DNA of 64,000 nt, from assembly GCA_030141605.1 (NCBI GenBank), contig JAQGDQ010000069.1, positions 358,126-422,125 of the forward strand. The letters are read 5' to 3'. Positions 61,201 to 64,000 of this stretch are shown here, piece by piece. This stretch comes from Tubiluchus corallicola (Eukaryota > Priapulida > Priapulimorpha > Priapulimorphida > Tubiluchidae). The notes beneath the pieces are model-generated. The model was given only the letters and a program-made list of their open reading frames with translations. It had not been told where the DNA came from and did no database searches. Within the stretch, counting starts at the first letter, position 1. Each line of letters starts with the position of its first letter. Both the position numbers and the translations under genes were made by a program.

Positions 61201-64000
61201 ATTTGCCTGATAGAAGGCAGTGTAAATAGGCACTGTTGAATAGTCATTCAAAATACATGGTGACATACATGTATGGTGTACACACCCGCACGCACGCACA
61301 TATATATAAGTAATACATATATAACTTGTTTACTTGGTTGACTTTGTATTAATCAATTTTATTTCACAGAATAGATAGGACAGTAATGACACTATGTGTA
61401 TTAACTTATGATGCCAAAAAAGAACAAATAACTCAAACAAGGATCTATTGTAGATAGCTTGAACCCATTTCTGCAGAACGTTCAACAAGCCAGGTGGCAG
61501 AACTGCATCTACAGCTGTGGCCTAATTTTTGATTGTGTCCGTACTACCAATTACAACAATGAGTAACAGGACAAACCTCTTGGGCCTCATAACAATAAAA
61601 TAGCTTCTAGTTTCCAGTACCCTTGCAGTTTCATATAACATCATGACTGAATAGAATATATTTTCATGTGTTACACAGCCATTAGTCTGCAGTTTAGAGA
61701 TGATTGAGAATGCAAGAGTCAAAGCTACTGATATACATCTATTTTAAGCAATTCATACTAGAACGACACCTCAATTTTCTAACAACAATGCACATCTACT
61801 TGTGGCAAATAATGAAATGCAAAAAGAGAAATTAAAATAATTTGTAGCTATTTTTAGAAAGCCAGCACAAGGAATATAAATCTCAATTTTTTATATTACT
61901 GATAGATATGATATACATAAATACTGTCTATTGACTTACCCCATCATCTATGCCCAGCATATCTGTACCCATGTCCTCTATTGCACCACCTGATAATTTC
62001 ATTACCCCCGCCGGTTGGGTTTTATTGCCTCCCTACACAAATGAGTTAATTTATTCCAGTTTAATCAGAAATAGCAATTTATCACATGATTCATCAGGAA
62101 CATTCTAGAGGAATTACGCACGGAAATCATTTGATGTCCAAACAGAGACCCATTGCAAACAAGAATCGAATCCCTAATGAGACAGGATTGATAATAATTT
62201 TATTTTTGTCTCTGTACCGTTACGACATGCAGCACCAAAGATACTGAACTACTTTTATGTGCAATAAAAATAGTTCCCAAGTTATAATGTTAACAGAAGA
62301 ATTTTAATGAATATAAATTTGTTGATGATTCAGCAGAGGTTGACTGATAGGAAAACAGCTGCTTAGATAAGCTTGAAAATTCAGAGTCCAAAATTTCCCA
62401 AATATTTAATTTAAAAGTGATCCAAACAATGCAAAGCAATTACTAAATTAAAAAAAGCAAGCTTCCACTACACACCTCATAGTAATATAAATAACCATCT
62501 TTGGCTCGGAAGTATCTCCGCTTCCAACTTTTCCAAAATGTGGACTTTTTACTACCAAGTGGAAGTTTCTCCATGTAGCCTTCCATAGGGATGTAACGTG
62601 GAGTTTCCTGATCTGTGTCGAAGTTGATTTCCTGTGGTTGTTCTAGTTTGTAGAGCTTTTCCAACAGTGTTGTCTGTAAAACACAAAACTTGTATATTAT
62701 TATCATATGTAAAAGGTGGATTAAAATCTTCCCAAAATGGAGTCTCACAAATAACATGTTTTCAGTGCACTAGTGCTTCAAACAAGTTTTCCTCAACTAA
62801 TCTTTTTCATAAGCAAATTAATAAGGGGTGATAGGAAATGTTTACCCTCATCATGTGGAAAAAACTGAAAGAACTCGATAAAAACTGACATGACCATGAG
62901 AAAGAGCGTTTAATTTTGAATAAAGAACAGTCATTTTAATAGCTGGTACTGCAACATTTTGCAACTCTGAGGACCATAATTAGAGCGGATGTGACTCATA
63001 TTGGTTCATTAATGGGAATGGAGTCTCAATTTATTTCTTTAAAAACTTCGCCGATTTCTGACGACACAAAGGTGGGATGAATTTTAGGAAACAGGCTAAA
63101 CAAGAAATGTTATAATGGAATAAGAAAAGGATATGTATATCTACTTGTGATAACTCTTAAGTATAGCAGGGCTACCATTTCCTGTCACCCTGTACACAAT
63201 GCTTTCTTACAATCATGGCTACAGCGTAAAACATGCTTCCTAATACTTCCTAGTTTCTTTCAACACTAATAACATAACTAAAGCATTTAGTCAAGTCAAA
63301 CAATGACAAAATCTGTTTAATCATTAATACAGCATACAAATCGAACAACAATACAACAATACATAAATTCTGTTGAGCAAAATTCAGTTCATGAATACAC
63401 AGTGATGTACTTACGGGATCCCAATATTTCATATTTGGTCTTTCCTCAACCAGCTCGTCCATGCTTGCACTAAACTTCTTAGTGGCGAGTGACAGCGGCC
63501 GTGGCTCTGGCACATCTACAATGCACGTAACAGCATTATTCATTATAGTCAATGTAACAGCTGTCAGTTTAATACAGGAAATTAAAATATATTTGAGTGA
63601 CACAGGCTGGGAATACATTAACCAAGTTAATTAGAAACTGTTGCTGGACTACTACAAAATTTATATGGACAAGTTTGTCTCTGGAAACAACTAACTGTTA
63701 CACATTCTGCTCAAAAGGTGAAGCAAATTCAAAGATAATTTCGGCGTGTACAATATTTATGAGCGGAAAGTTACAAATAATGTGAATGACGCATAAACAA
63801 TGCGAAAAAAAGTGATACAAAGTAGATCATTGTATCTACAATGCATTTTTGTATCCAATTTTGTGTGATACAAAAGTTTCAATAATACGTCTGATGGTCA
63901 GCCTTACCATCAATGTCTTCAGTTGCATCCACTACTATCATTGGCACAGGGTTTGTAGTAAACTCGTTTTGTTTTTCGACACCAGGGGGCAATGGTGCCT
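55266..64000 (-). CDS. PH domain-actin-like fusion protein, 5'-partial, twelve visible exons
   Basis: Exons in transcript order: 64000-63908 (edge), 63515-63415, 62673-62476, 62032-61940, 61118-60917, 60578-60527, 59577-59400, 59168-58976, 58285-58143, 57449-57337, 56892-56646 and 55412-55266 (TAA). All joins are GT-AG and in phase, giving 585 residues. Residues 1-93 are an unrecognised lead. Residues 94-191 form a PH domain (MEGYMEKLPLG, WKRRYFRAKDGYLYYYE, conserved Trp in THLWKLSL). Residues 209-585 form an actin fold: phosphate-1 loop DLGSSSVRAGL (214-224), QSALALHAY (340-348), phosphate-2 VDIGDRLDVVPI (356-367), GYMVD hinge, LFDPILWGI, adenosine loop ILLAGGVTLMPG (506-517), end VSRDDW. 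A membrane-lipid-targeted actin-related protein is a reasonable inference. It matches none of the numbered ARPs I know. More 5' exons lie beyond the window. Confidence 0.9.
56962..57247 (+). mobile_element. SINE with tRNA-like head and 5S-rRNA-like segment, in PH-actin intron
   Basis: It begins GCGGAATAGCTCAGTGGTAA, where TAGCTCAGTGG fits the tRNA A-box consensus. GCTAAG follows, then GCCTGGTCAGTAAATGAA and TGGGTGACTCCCTGG, which closely track the 5S rRNA segment containing its C-box. The element ends in a short A run at about 57240-57247. It lies between the exons at 57337-57449 and 56646-56892. A related, more diverged copy is at about 11800-11995 and shares ATGTACACATGTC. I could not define a target duplication or a good tRNA B box. 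Confidence 0.6.

Overview
This is AT-rich animal (metazoan) nuclear DNA, not bacterial. It has multi-exon genes with GT-AG introns, long microsatellites, and DNA-transposon and SINE remnants. Five protein-coding genes can be read from sequence: a testin (TES) orthologue, an ELK-type ETS transcription factor, a FAM169-family protein, the queuosine-salvage enzyme QNG1, and a large protein joining a PH domain to a complete actin-like domain. Testin and a ternary-complex ETS factor point to an animal. Divergence from the vertebrate proteins I remember and the intronless ELK and FAM169 reading frames suggest an invertebrate. I cannot name the phylum from the sequence.

Layout. 1-8.5 kb: 3' eight exons of TES (+), with a hAT-type miniature transposon in one intron and a possible SINE remnant in another. 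8.5-16.4 kb: convergent interval between TES (+) and ELK (-), without a recognisable gene. The + strand looks T-rich up to about 12.75 kb and A-rich after it, which fits two long 3' UTRs meeting there. 16.4-17.6 kb: ELK on the minus strand in one coding exon, with a splice acceptor just upstream of its ATG, so at least one non-coding 5' exon lies higher up. 17.6-44.2 kb: a 26.5-kb interval without a recognisable conserved gene. It holds most of the simple repeats (AGT/AGC triplets, TTTAC/CTTAC and TCTTC pentamers, a 0.67-kb compound TA/GATA/GA/GT tract), a short hAT-like element, a 58-bp tandem duplication, several perfect ETS-type sites and motif-dense patches that could be regulatory. 44.2-45.1 kb: FAM169-like gene (+). 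46.6-52.6 kb: QNG1 (+), eight exons, one intron with a GC donor. 55.3-64.0 kb: PH-actin gene (-), twelve exons visible, 5' end outside the window.

The genes do not form a pathway. TES and ELK are tail to tail, FAM169 and QNG1 run in the same direction, and QNG1 and the PH-actin gene are tail to tail. The observation most worth following is the PH-actin fusion. Its exon phases join without a break over 585 codons. It has a full PH domain followed by an actin fold of normal length but with altered nucleotide-site residues.
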